From: a bacterium
GTDB lineage: Bacteria; Pseudomonadota; Alphaproteobacteria; Acetobacterales; Acetobacteraceae
Assembly (NCBI GenBank): GCA_026224825.1
Contig: JAMFRO010000095.1
Location: 1-56,322 of the forward strand
Direction of reading: 5' to 3'
DNA: 56,322 nucleotides
Shown: one piece after another, positions 1 to 7,321 of the stretch
Numbering within the stretch: the stretch's first letter is position 1
Layout: each line of letters starts with the position of its first letter
Position numbers and translations under genes: made by a program
The notes under the pieces: model-generated
Told to the model about the DNA's origin: nothing
Databases searched by the model: none
Seen by the model: only the letters and a program-made list of their open reading frames with translations

Positions 1-148
1 CGTGAAAATATGCTTCGACGTATCGATCGATATACGTTTAAATTCCATTGGGACGGCCCTTTCATGATGGTCAGTTGCGCGACCTCATCTTGGCACATTC
101 GATGCCGTGGGCCGTTCCACCCCAACAGTTCTCAGTGGCACTCAACAG

Positions 149-586
149 TCATGATAACTTGGCGCTCGCAGTCAACGCACTCCAGGCGGCATGAGAATCC
201 ATGTAGTCTCTCCAGTGCGTGATCTTCCGGTGCTCAAGCTTTAGAATTGAACAGAACCGATTTTCGTACTTCGCGCCTGTCATGAGAATCGTCCCATGGA
301 CCTCGTATTCGATGGCGACGACGCGGCCGTTGTCCGCCTTGTTCGCGATTAAATTGTCCGCCGATGATAACTTGATGCTGCCGACATATCCCCGGAACTG
401 AGCCATCAGATCAGTGCGCCCTCTGATCACTCGGGGCCAACCTAGATCGTAGCGGACCTCATAAACTATGTCGTCGGCGACGATGTCGAAAAAGTGCTCG
501 CCATCGACGAGATCCCCCAGTGCCGACCGCACCAGTGCGAAATACGGCTCGGCTCCTTCATAGTCAGGGTATTTCTTGCTTGGCAT
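149..586 (-). CDS. SnoaL-like / NTF2-fold protein
   Basis: A 145-residue protein with the look of the SnoaL/ketosteroid-isomerase-like NTF2 superfamily. It has an early helix, then a segment with HFFDIVADDIVYEV, a central Arg-Pro-Arg-Val-Ile-Arg-Gly turn, and late strands ending near HWRDYMDSHAAW, which is the usual C-terminal W-R-D-Y-x-D signature of these small cone-shaped proteins. Length fits the family (about 130-150). Members include isomerases, cyclases and many of unknown activity, so the substrate cannot be named. It lies 59 bp downstream of the NmrA-type reductase on the same strand and is probably co-transcribed with it under the divergent HxlR regulator. The fold call is good; the function is unknown. 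Confidence 0.7.
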   Translation of the reverse strand: MPSKKYPDYEGAEPYFALVRSALGDLVDGEHFFDIVADDIVYEVRYDLGWPRVIRGRTDLMAQFRGYVGSIKLSSADNLIANKADNGRVVAIEYEVHGTILMTGAKYENRFCSILKLEHRKITHWRDYMDSHAAWSALTASAKLS

Positions 587-645
587 TCGATTTCTCCATG
601 AGTAATGGGCGGCGTGGCTAAAGCATCTAGATTATCGACGCGACG

Positions 646-1539
646 TCAGGCGGCCGGCGCCAGGGTCCATGCGGCCGCGCTTCGCCTGGCGAATTCCTGG
701 AAGCTGGTTGGAGACCTGCCCGTAACCTTTTCAATGTCGCCGTTCGGGCGTGAACTGGTGCCCGAGATGATGGTCCCGGTCAGCCAACGGAGCATAATTG
801 CATAGTCAGCACGCACGAAGCCAGCGTCGACCGCACCATTGATCCACACGTCCGGGTCAATGTCATTGTAGCCGACGGGGCGTCCGATTACGCTCGCAAT
901 GATACCGACGACCTCGCTGACCGTAAGCGCATGAGGGCCAGTCGGCGCGTATTCCGCGCCAGCATGCGCATCGGGATTGATCAGGGTCTCGACCGCGACA
1001 GCGGCGATGTCTACGGCATCGACGAATGCTTCCCTACCGCCGCCGGTCGGCACCGTGAGCGTATCGTTGATGAGGGGCAGATGCTCGTCACTGAAGTTCT
1101 GCATAACCCATGCCGGACGCAGTATGGAGTGGGTAAAGGCGCCCCGACGCGCAAGCTCGAGCTCAACCGCACGAATGTCGACCTCCGCCGGCGACCGATC
1201 GCTGGCGTATGTGCTGAGATAGGTCACGTGCCGGATGCCGGCTCCCGCGGCAAGATCGAGGAAGTTAGCAACTTGATCGACGAACTTGATTCGCCCGACT
1301 GGCGTGACGAGGTAGACGCGGTCGACGCCGTTCAGTGTCTCGGCATATGTGCCTGGATCGTCCCAGTCGAACGCTACATTGGCGCCACGGCGCGAGGCCG
1401 TGCGCACATCCAGTCCTCGCTCGGTGAGTTGTCGCGCCACGAGCGCTCCTGTTCGTCCCGTCCCGCCGAGCACAAGCGCTGTCCGCTGTGTAGCTGCCTT
1501 TGTGTCGGGCTTGTGGGCAGCGTTTTTCTGCTCTGGCAT
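646..1539 (-). CDS. NmrA-like NAD(P)-binding reductase (atypical SDR)
   Basis: An atypical short-chain dehydrogenase of the NmrA / NAD(P)H-binding type, about 297 residues. The Rossmann glycine motif is visible as LVLGGTGRTGALVARQL near the N-terminus, followed by a short second strand ending in TASRRG, typical of NADP-preferring members. The motif VYLVTP and the later HVTYLSTYASDR strand follow the NmrA pattern. There is no classical YxxxK catalytic pair in the usual place, which fits sensor or quinone-reductase-like members (compare QOR2/NmrA). The ATG at 1539 is preferred over a GTG 21 bp upstream because AAGGAGG sits just before it. It is divergent from the HxlR gene, an arrangement typical of HxlR-controlled redox genes, and is followed by the SnoaL-like gene. 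Confidence 0.8.
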   Translation of the reverse strand: MPEQKNAAHKPDTKAATQRTALVLGGTGRTGALVARQLTERGLDVRTASRRGANVAFDWDDPGTYAETLNGVDRVYLVTPVGRIKFVDQVANFLDLAAGAGIRHVTYLSTYASDRSPAEVDIRAVELELARRGAFTHSILRPAWVMQNFSDEHLPLINDTLTVPTGGGREAFVDAVDIAAVAVETLINPDAHAGAEYAPTGPHALTVSEVVGIIASVIGRPVGYNDIDPDVWINGAVDAGFVRADYAIMLRWLTGTIISGTSSRPNGDIEKVTGRSPTSFQEFARRSAAAWTLAPAA

Positions 1540-1654
1540 CTCGAGCCTCCTTGCACTCACGCGGTTGCTTACCGTACGAGAGCTACATATATATCGGAAG
1601 CTGTCCTCAAAAAAGAAGGCACTGTCACATCAGTAGCTAACACGGAGGTAAGTT

Positions 1655-2050
1655 ATGAAAAAGCCGAGCAAACCCGGCCTCCTTGACCCGGCAGCAATCT
1701 GCAGAAGCTCCGACCCGATGGCAGTCCGGGAGCTGCTTACGAAAATCGGTGACAAGTGGACGATCTTCCTCGTCCTTTCGCTCGAGCTCCTTGGCGGTCG
1801 GGCCCGATTTTCCGAACTCGAACGTTCGATTCCCGGGATCTCCCAGCGAATGCTGTCCGCAACCCTGAAGAATCTCGAACGTGACGGGCTTGTTATCCGG
1901 GAGCTATTTCCAGAAGTGCCGCCCCGCGTCGAGTATGAGATTACGGATTTGGGCAGGAGCCTTCTGCGCCCTACGCAAGGCCTCGTCGATTGGGCCAAGG
2001 AAAACTGGGAGCAGGTCAGGAGAGCGCAGTCTAAATTCGACGCGAGATAG
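1655..2050 (+). CDS. HxlR-family winged-helix transcriptional regulator
   Basis: A 131-residue HxlR-type regulator. The family hallmark is clear: a Cys close to the N-terminus (AAICRSSDPM), then the winged helix beginning LLTKIGDKWTIFLVLSLELLGG, the recognition helix region FSELERSIPGISQRMLSATLKNLERDGLV, and a wing ending PPRVEYEITDLGRSL. These dimeric DNA-binding proteins often sense aldehydes, quinones or oxidants, sometimes through the N-terminal Cys. A GGAGG sits seven bases before the ATG. The gene is divergent from the NmrA-like reductase with a 115-bp gap, so that gene pair is the likely target. The stop codon lies only 5 bp before the tRNA fragment that follows. Confidence 0.88.
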   Translation: MKKPSKPGLLDPAAICRSSDPMAVRELLTKIGDKWTIFLVLSLELLGGRARFSELERSIPGISQRMLSATLKNLERDGLVIRELFPEVPPRVEYEITDLGRSLLRPTQGLVDWAKENWEQVRRAQSKFDAR

Positions 2051-2054
2051 GAGA

Positions 2055-2099
2055 TGGCGCGTCCGACAGGATTCGAACCTGTGACCTTCGGCTTCGGAA
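2055..2099 (-). tRNA. tRNA-Arg(CCG) 3'-half fragment (att-like scar or pseudo-tRNA)
   Basis: Read on the minus strand, this is the 3' half of a tRNA gene. It starts at an anticodon loop TTCCGAA (anticodon CCG, Arg), continues through a variable region and a perfect T arm (ACAGG, TTCGAAT, CCTGT), and ends in the 3' acceptor strand with encoded CCA. The 5' half does not fold: no strand complementary to the acceptor CGGACGC is found at the expected distance, and the 5' anticodon stem does not pair. Only a faint D-arm-like trace follows at 2104-2118. Breaks at the anticodon loop are the classic product of tyrosine-recombinase integration into a tRNA 3' end; decay by mutation is the alternative. 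Confidence 0.7.
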
Positions 2100-2332
2100 C
2101 GGTCGATCTATGCAGCCAAGCGGGGAGTGGCTCTCTCGGCCAATCGCAAGAATCGGGTGTTGCGAGAATGGAATTACTGGAGCCGATGCGCGACCAGCAG
2201 CCATTCGCTACGGCGGTTTTGGTGTGCACCATGGCGCCCCATTCCACTCGAATAAACGGCCGTTCATAGAATGCGCAGGTTTTGATCAGGTGAGACCGCA
2301 TGCATAGGGATGCGCATCCCCTATTCAGCCTA

Positions 2333-4615
2333 TCAGCTGACCACCACTCGCACGCGGCCGAGGTTCTGGACGCGGGCATATTTTGTTGTCCTATCGCCTT
2401 GCCTGTGCGAGGCGATACGCAGCATCGCGAAATAGGTGCCCGGCTCATTATAGGTGTGTGTGGTCGACACGTTCACCTCATTCGCGGATTTGACGATATT
2501 GGCCTGATGCGGGAAATCGCCAACGCCCTCAAAATCCCATTCCGCGGAAACCACTTCGCCGGCATCTGGCGGCACGGTAATCGTCGCGGTGAAAGCGACT
2601 GGCTGGTTAATGGTGACCTCCGCGCGGGTGGTGCCATTTGCTTTGAGGTCGATAATGGCTTGAATCCCGCCGCGTTCGACCGCGGATTTCGGCAATACGA
2701 TCTGTGTATCCACAACATCGTAGCGCGTCTCCGCGGGTTTCACGCCCTTTTCTACCCAACTCGCCAGATCTCGCAGTCCCTGTTGCAGAGCGCCAGAGAA
2801 GCTGACGATATGCGCATTGGCGCCTTGCCAAAGCGGGTTTTCGTGATTGGCATTGTCAATGAACCAGATCGCGAAATTATCCTCGAAGCGGGCCCCAAGC
2901 TCGGCTTTAACCATGGAGCGGTACCAGTCCGCCTGCCAAGGCAGAGCGTCGATATCCATCATGCACTCCAGAACCAGAACCTTGCCGTTGACGCGCCCGG
3001 TCGGGATGCATCCAGCGGTATTGGACGCGCCAACCGGGCCGATCGCGACACCACGCTGCGGATAGATGGGTTCACCTTTGCCGTCACGATATTGGTTCCA
3101 TGCGTAAAACCCGTCGCCGGGCGGCACTTGATGGCGATGGTAGGTCTGCATCGCCAGCGCCCAGCTGTTGTCGATGCGCACCTTATCGCCCGGTTTCAGC
3201 CCGGTGATCAAAGCCGCGTTCGCCGCCATCGAGAAGCCCAATTTGTGGCCGTTGATGCTGGCAATGGGAACACTTTTGCCGGCCAGATCTCCTTCGAGCA
3301 CGACAAGATGCGCATTGACGAAATCGCGCGCAGGAATCGTCGCAAGAATGATCTCGCGGGGAAAGCTGCCGCTCGGGGCGACTTCACTGACGCTCGCCAC
3401 TTCCGTATCAAATGTAAATCGTTCGGCAGCGAGCCCCGCCGCCAGATCGGTGCCAAGATATCCTGGCTTGCTCCAGAAATCATCGACATATCCCGGATCG
3501 ATCATTGGCGTGATCGGCGCAACGCTGGAATAATACCCGCTGGTGAGCCGCTCATGGTCCCAAAAACCGCGCAGCGGGTAGCCTAGTTGTGTTGCCTCAC
3601 GTAGCGCCGCAGTTTCCTCCTCATTCAGTGTCGCGAAAGGATCACCGCTGCCGCCGGGCTCGATCGCATCGTTGATTTCAGGAAGTTTGTTGCGCTTGCG
3701 CAGCACGCGCAACGCATGCTGGCGGATGGTGAACATGCTCGGGATCGCATAGGGTGTACCCAGCACATAGGGGAGAAACCCGTCCCAGACACCCTGCGTC
3801 ATCTCCGCAGCACCCATCACCTGATAGGAGCCGCCGCTGCCGCCAAACAAATAGCCATAAGCCTGTGGATCGCCATACATTTCCTTGGCCAGTTGCCGCG
3901 AATATTTTGCCGCCGCCGCATTCACTCGGTAGGCGGCAATGGCCGGATCAGCCGGCGGCGCGCGATCTGCGCCGCCGAGGTTTGTTTGGACATAATAGGC
4001 GCCGCTATCCAGTGTGTAGCCCAGGTCGCCCACCGCGACATCGAACTGGATGGGGAAGGGGCCGATGTCCGGATTCGTAATCAACGGATAGGTATTATGG
4101 AAGAACCGGCCTTGATATTGTTCAGCCGGGGGAAAATAGAGTGAGAATTTCGCATCCGTACCGGCAAAGCCGCCATTGACGTAGCGGTGCCGCACCGGCG
4201 CATCGCGCCACTCGTCCAATTTGATATAAGGCTCGGCGAAACGGGGATCGACGGATTCACCGGTAACCGGCCCGGTATCATCCAGATCAGGTACTGCCGG
4301 CCCGGCCACTTGCGCGCTCCCGCTGATGCGCTCGCCCTTGATCTCCGACTTGCCCAGCATCCCCAGTTTCGCGCTACCGGTCATGCTGTCGCCCTCAATT
4401 TTCACATCGAAGGTGACGGTAATCGGCATTGGCTTCTTGGCCTTCATTTCCCAGCGTAGACGGTCACCTGAGACAGTGCCAGTGATATCGAAATTTCCCA
4501 TGGGGCTTGCAATTTTGCCGATGAACGCTTCGTCCTGGTGGTCGATGCTGAGATGCATATCCTGCGGGCCCATCGGGGTGGACATGGTTACGCGCCAGGT
4601 ACCTACAGCTTTCAT
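2333..4615 (-). CDS. large alpha/beta-hydrolase-like protein with C-terminal PKD-like domain
   Basis: A 760-residue protein without a signal peptide. Residues about 1-100 form repetitive beta strands built around GTWRVTMSTPMG and MTGSAKLGM, resembling a small lipocalin-like beta domain. The middle holds a likely hydrolase core: GYLFGGSGGSYQVMGAAEM gives a Gly-x-Ser-x-Gly nucleophile elbow, a late Asp appears in VLECMMDIDALPWQADW, and a candidate His in IDNANHENPL. The C-terminal roughly 90 residues (WDFEGVGDFP through THTYNEPGTYFAMLRI) match a PKD/Ig-like fold. The family is not one I can name; an esterase acting on a bulky or phenolic ester is a guess. It is divergent from a TetR gene across a perfect 16-bp palindrome, suggesting repression by that regulator. 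Confidence 0.72.
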   Translation of the reverse strand: MKAVGTWRVTMSTPMGPQDMHLSIDHQDEAFIGKIASPMGNFDITGTVSGDRLRWEMKAKKPMPITVTFDVKIEGDSMTGSAKLGMLGKSEIKGERISGSAQVAGPAVPDLDDTGPVTGESVDPRFAEPYIKLDEWRDAPVRHRYVNGGFAGTDAKFSLYFPPAEQYQGRFFHNTYPLITNPDIGPFPIQFDVAVGDLGYTLDSGAYYVQTNLGGADRAPPADPAIAAYRVNAAAAKYSRQLAKEMYGDPQAYGYLFGGSGGSYQVMGAAEMTQGVWDGFLPYVLGTPYAIPSMFTIRQHALRVLRKRNKLPEINDAIEPGGSGDPFATLNEEETAALREATQLGYPLRGFWDHERLTSGYYSSVAPITPMIDPGYVDDFWSKPGYLGTDLAAGLAAERFTFDTEVASVSEVAPSGSFPREIILATIPARDFVNAHLVVLEGDLAGKSVPIASINGHKLGFSMAANAALITGLKPGDKVRIDNSWALAMQTYHRHQVPPGDGFYAWNQYRDGKGEPIYPQRGVAIGPVGASNTAGCIPTGRVNGKVLVLECMMDIDALPWQADWYRSMVKAELGARFEDNFAIWFIDNANHENPLWQGANAHIVSFSGALQQGLRDLASWVEKGVKPAETRYDVVDTQIVLPKSAVERGGIQAIIDLKANGTTRAEVTINQPVAFTATITVPPDAGEVVSAEWDFEGVGDFPHQANIVKSANEVNVSTTHTYNEPGTYFAMLRIASHRQGDRTTKYARVQNLGRVRVVVS

Positions 4616-4668
4616 CGTTTAATCCCCCAAACCATTTTTCTTGGCGTCCGGCCAAACGGACGCTTTAA

Positions 4669-4684
4669 CTGAACCATTGTTCAG
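4669..4684. promoter_or_regulatory. TetR-type operator palindrome
   Basis: CTGAAC-CATT-GTTCAG is a perfect inverted repeat with six-base arms and a four-base spacer, centred between the divergent hydrolase-like gene (start 4615) and the TetR gene. Size, symmetry and position fit a TetR operator controlling both directions. Assignment to this TetR protein is inference. Confidence 0.6.
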
Positions 4685-4737
4685 ATAATCCTGGCGTGGC
4701 TTGCTTGTCAATGCTACCCCGGCTTATGCGACGGATC

Positions 4738-5304
4738 ATGCCATCGGACACAGGACCCAAAATTGCCGCCCCCCGGCGCCGGAACGCCGCGGAGACCAAG
4801 GCAAAAATCGTCGAGGCTGCGCAGCAGGTTTTTTCCGTCAAAGGATATGCGCAGGCCCAGCTGCGCGAGATTGCCGCTCAGGCCGGCACCGCGGTTTCGC
4901 TCATTCCACAGCATTTCGGTTCAAAGGCCGAGCTTTTCGAAATGGCGCTCGTCGAAGCCATGCGGACCAATTCTGCCATGGACGCGCCCAGAAGTGAGCT
5001 GGGTTGCGCAATGATCGATTACGTTTTAGGCGAAGGTAATAACCGCCTACCGGCCATGGTGATTTTGTCGATTGGTGATCCGGTGTCCCAGGACATCACG
5101 ACAAGAATTTTGCGCGAGAAAATCCTCACCCAATTGGCGCAGCGGCTAGGGGGCGACGACGCGCGCGAACGTGCCGTTGAGATCACAATGCTCGCCACAG
5201 GCTTTCTAATCTACACGCAGCAGCTACCCGTCGGCGATATCGGAGATCGAACGAAATACAAGTTCTCCGCCTTACTCCAGTCCATAGTGGACGGGACAGG
5301 TTGA
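4738..5304 (+). CDS. TetR/AcrR-family transcriptional regulator
   Basis: The N-terminal TetR DNA-binding domain is clear: RRRNAAETKAKIVEAAQQVF, then LREIAAQAGTAVSLIPQHFGSKAELFEMAL, the helix-turn-helix that ends in the usual F-x-x-K-x-x-L-F. The remaining roughly 120 residues form a helical ligand-binding domain. The start is uncertain: in-frame GTG 4696, ATG 4711 and ATG 4726 also exist and none has a strong ribosome site. ATG 4738 gives the usual short arm before the helix-turn-helix and leaves room for a promoter beyond the palindrome at 4669-4684. It probably represses itself and the divergent hydrolase-like gene; the ligand is unknown. Confidence 0.88.
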   Translation: MPSDTGPKIAAPRRRNAAETKAKIVEAAQQVFSVKGYAQAQLREIAAQAGTAVSLIPQHFGSKAELFEMALVEAMRTNSAMDAPRSELGCAMIDYVLGEGNNRLPAMVILSIGDPVSQDITTRILREKILTQLAQRLGGDDARERAVEITMLATGFLIYTQQLPVGDIGDRTKYKFSALLQSIVDGTG

Positions 5305-5463
5305 TAATTACTGTGCATCGCCGCGGAGGTCTGCATTTTGTGCCGTCGGTTTAAGGCTGCGGTGCTATAAACATTGGCCTGGAGCGTATTCGAGGGCGAG
5401 GAGCGCGCACCGGGTCTGGGGGAGATCCTGACTACCCCAGTCCGTTTCCATCACCGGCGCGTC

Positions 5464-6528
5464 CTAACTTTTATGGCTTGGCGGTGCCACTTTCACCCCG
5501 CCGAAGGCCATCGCCGTTGTCGGCGCGCTCAACATGTCATGCGGAAAGCCAAGATCAACCCGGCTGGCGGCATCGAGCCGCGCGATCTGCTCATCGGCAA
5601 GGCTGACATCGAGTGCACCAAGATTATCCTCGAACTGGGCTAGGGTACGCGCACCGATGATCGGTGAGGTCACGGCCGGGTTAAGCAGCGTCCAGGCCAG
5701 CGCGACCTGGGCCGGCGTGCGGCCGATCTCCTGGGCAATCGTGGTCACCACCGTGGCGATGCCTAGGTTGCGCTCGGACAGCCGACCGGTCGCGGCATTT
5801 ATGGCCTTTCGTGATACCACCTCACCCGGTTTGCCGCCGCGCAGATCTTCCAGCGTGTACTTGCCCGAGAGTACCCCGCCGCCCAGCGGCGACCAAGGGA
5901 TCACCCCCATACCCATCTCTTGTGCCATGGGTGTCAGATCGCGCTCGACAGTGCGCTCGACCAACGAGTAGGAAATCTGCAGTGCCACGAAGGGCGACCA
6001 GCCACGCAGATCGGCAATTGCCTGCATGCGCGAACATTGCCATGCTGGTGTATCGGACAAGCCAGCGTAAAGAACCTTGCCCTGACGCACGAGATCGTCA
6101 AAGGCGCGCAGGATTTCCTCCACGGGCGTACGGAAATCCCACATATGCAAATAGAGCAGGTCGATATATTCGGTGTTGAGGCGTTTCAGACTTGCCTCTA
6201 CCGAACGCACCATGTTCTTGCGCTGGTTGCCGCTGGCATTGGCATCGCCAGGGCGCGTGGTCAGCGTATATTTGGTGGCAAGCACCAGCCTCTCGCGGCG
6301 CTCGGCTAACAGCCGCCCAAGCAGCGTTTCAGAGCCGCCCATCTGCCCGTAGAAATTAGCGGTATCGATAAAATTCCCGCCGCGATCCAGGTAGGTGTCG
6401 ATGATTTGGGCGGCTTCCTCATCAGTACTGCCCCAGCCAGAGCCCGCACCAAATGTCATCGTGCCAAGCGACAAGGGCGAAACGCGAAGACCGGAACGGC
6501 CCAACAGGCGATACTGGTCAAGACTCAT
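5464..6528 (-). CDS. aldo/keto reductase
   Basis: A 354-residue NADPH-dependent aldo/keto reductase of the YajO/Tas-like branch. It opens with YRLLGRSGLRVSPLSLGTMTFG, has the catalytic Asp and Tyr in FIDTANFYGQ, the catalytic Lys in LVLATKYTLT, a TIM-barrel middle with DLLYLHMWD, and the C-terminal cofactor loop IIGARTLAQFEDNLGAL. Length is normal for the family. The substrate is not evident; aromatic or aliphatic aldehydes are usual, which would suit a region rich in aldehyde chemistry (CAR, hydratase/lyase, aldehyde dehydrogenase). Its start overlaps the end of the upstream TetR gene by 11 bp, so the two are translationally coupled. Confidence 0.9.
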   Translation of the reverse strand: MSLDQYRLLGRSGLRVSPLSLGTMTFGAGSGWGSTDEEAAQIIDTYLDRGGNFIDTANFYGQMGGSETLLGRLLAERRERLVLATKYTLTTRPGDANASGNQRKNMVRSVEASLKRLNTEYIDLLYLHMWDFRTPVEEILRAFDDLVRQGKVLYAGLSDTPAWQCSRMQAIADLRGWSPFVALQISYSLVERTVERDLTPMAQEMGMGVIPWSPLGGGVLSGKYTLEDLRGGKPGEVVSRKAINAATGRLSERNLGIATVVTTIAQEIGRTPAQVALAWTLLNPAVTSPIIGARTLAQFEDNLGALDVSLADEQIARLDAASRVDLGFPHDMLSAPTTAMAFGGVKVAPPSHKS

Positions 6529-7243
6529 CTTGTTTCTCCCGTGTTTTGATTATTGCCTTGTCACGCGCGAAGCCGCCGGTCGAAAGCCGATTGAACTGCG
6601 CCGCTGTGGCCGACGGATCGTCCTGCGACGCGCCGAGCCAGCGCTGCATCGCCACTGCGAACATCATTCCGAAGCTCGCCAGCCCGACAAATTCAGGATC
6701 GATGCCCTCCTTTACCAGCGGCCGCAACACATCGCCGCGCGCACGGATCAACGGTTCCAGCTGCTCCTGAAAGAGCCTGCGGCCGAGGGCGAGATCGGAA
6801 AACAAAGCAGTGGCCAACAGCGGCAGAATACGTTGCATGTCCTCCAGATGGCGCATCGTCGAGGCTACCGCCAACGCGCCCATCGCCTCTGGCGTCTGGG
6901 CGGTTTCATAGACTTCAACGCGCTCATGCATGCCGCGCATCGCTCCAATCAGAGGGCGCATCACCGCCTCTTCGAACAGCGCCTCCTTGGTCGGGAAATG
7001 CTTGAATAAGGTCGCCTGGTTTACGCCGGCCGCATCGGCAATATCCCGCGTCCGCGCGCCGGAGAAATTCGCACGGATGAATTCCACCTGCGCTGCGGCA
7101 ATAATCTCGGCACGGCGCTCAATGCCGGGCCGGTAGGCACGGCGGGGGCGGGCAAGAGCGGTATCAGCGGTGCCGGAGGGTGCGGTCATAGATGCTCTGC
7201 TAGCAGTACTGGCCCGACGAAACAAGTAATCAGTTGCTTGCAT
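6518..7243 (-). CDS. TetR/AcrR-family transcriptional regulator
   Basis: A 241-residue TetR regulator. The DNA-binding domain is RRAEIIAAAQVEFIRANFSG followed by TRDIADAAGVNQATLFKHF, with F-P-T-K-E-A-L-F closing the helix-turn-helix. The C-terminal part is a helical ligand domain. The first 25 residues are extra for the family, and an in-frame ATG at 7189 may be the true start. It is divergent from the car gene (66-79 bp between starts) and overlaps the aldo/keto reductase by 11 bp. It therefore probably controls both an AKR operon and CAR, both of which act on aldehydes or their acids. The -10/-35 elements proposed for car lie beside its start codon, so binding there could shut off both directions. 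Confidence 0.87.
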   Translation of the reverse strand: MQATDYLFRRASTASRASMTAPSGTADTALARPRRAYRPGIERRAEIIAAAQVEFIRANFSGARTRDIADAAGVNQATLFKHFPTKEALFEEAVMRPLIGAMRGMHERVEVYETAQTPEAMGALAVASTMRHLEDMQRILPLLATALFSDLALGRRLFQEQLEPLIRARGDVLRPLVKEGIDPEFVGLASFGMMFAVAMQRWLGASQDDPSATAAQFNRLSTGGFARDKAIIKTREKQDES

Positions 7244-7264
7244 TTTTAGGCGCCTTGTTATAAT
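7238..7264 (+). promoter_or_regulatory. candidate sigma-70 promoter of car
   Basis: A perfect TATAAT at 7259-7264 stands about 58 bases before the car start. TTGCAT at 7238-7243 (15-base spacer) or TTGCTT at 7234-7239 (19-base spacer) could be the -35. A short inverted repeat CCGT-cgcaa-ACGG follows at about 7266-7278, where a repressor could sit over the initiation region. Confidence 0.45.
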
Positions 7265-7321
7265 TCCGTCGCAAACGGCGATTCAGACCCGGACATAACT
7301 GGCGCCGCGATGGAGGAAACC

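Noticed and set aside
127..151. IS end similar to the one near 49842
   Set aside because: The shared stretch is about 20 of 22 bases, but repeats of this strength are only marginally beyond chance in a window this size and no transposase is nearby.
1630..2448. 272-codon minus-strand frame across the HxlR gene and tRNA fragment
   Set aside because: It translates the tRNA T arm (the familiar T-G-S-N-P-V-G-R-A pattern) and antisense HxlR; not a protein.
2300..3586. 428-codon open frame on the plus strand
   Set aside because: It runs antisense to the large hydrolase-like gene, has no family features, and reflects GC-rich codon structure of the opposite strand.
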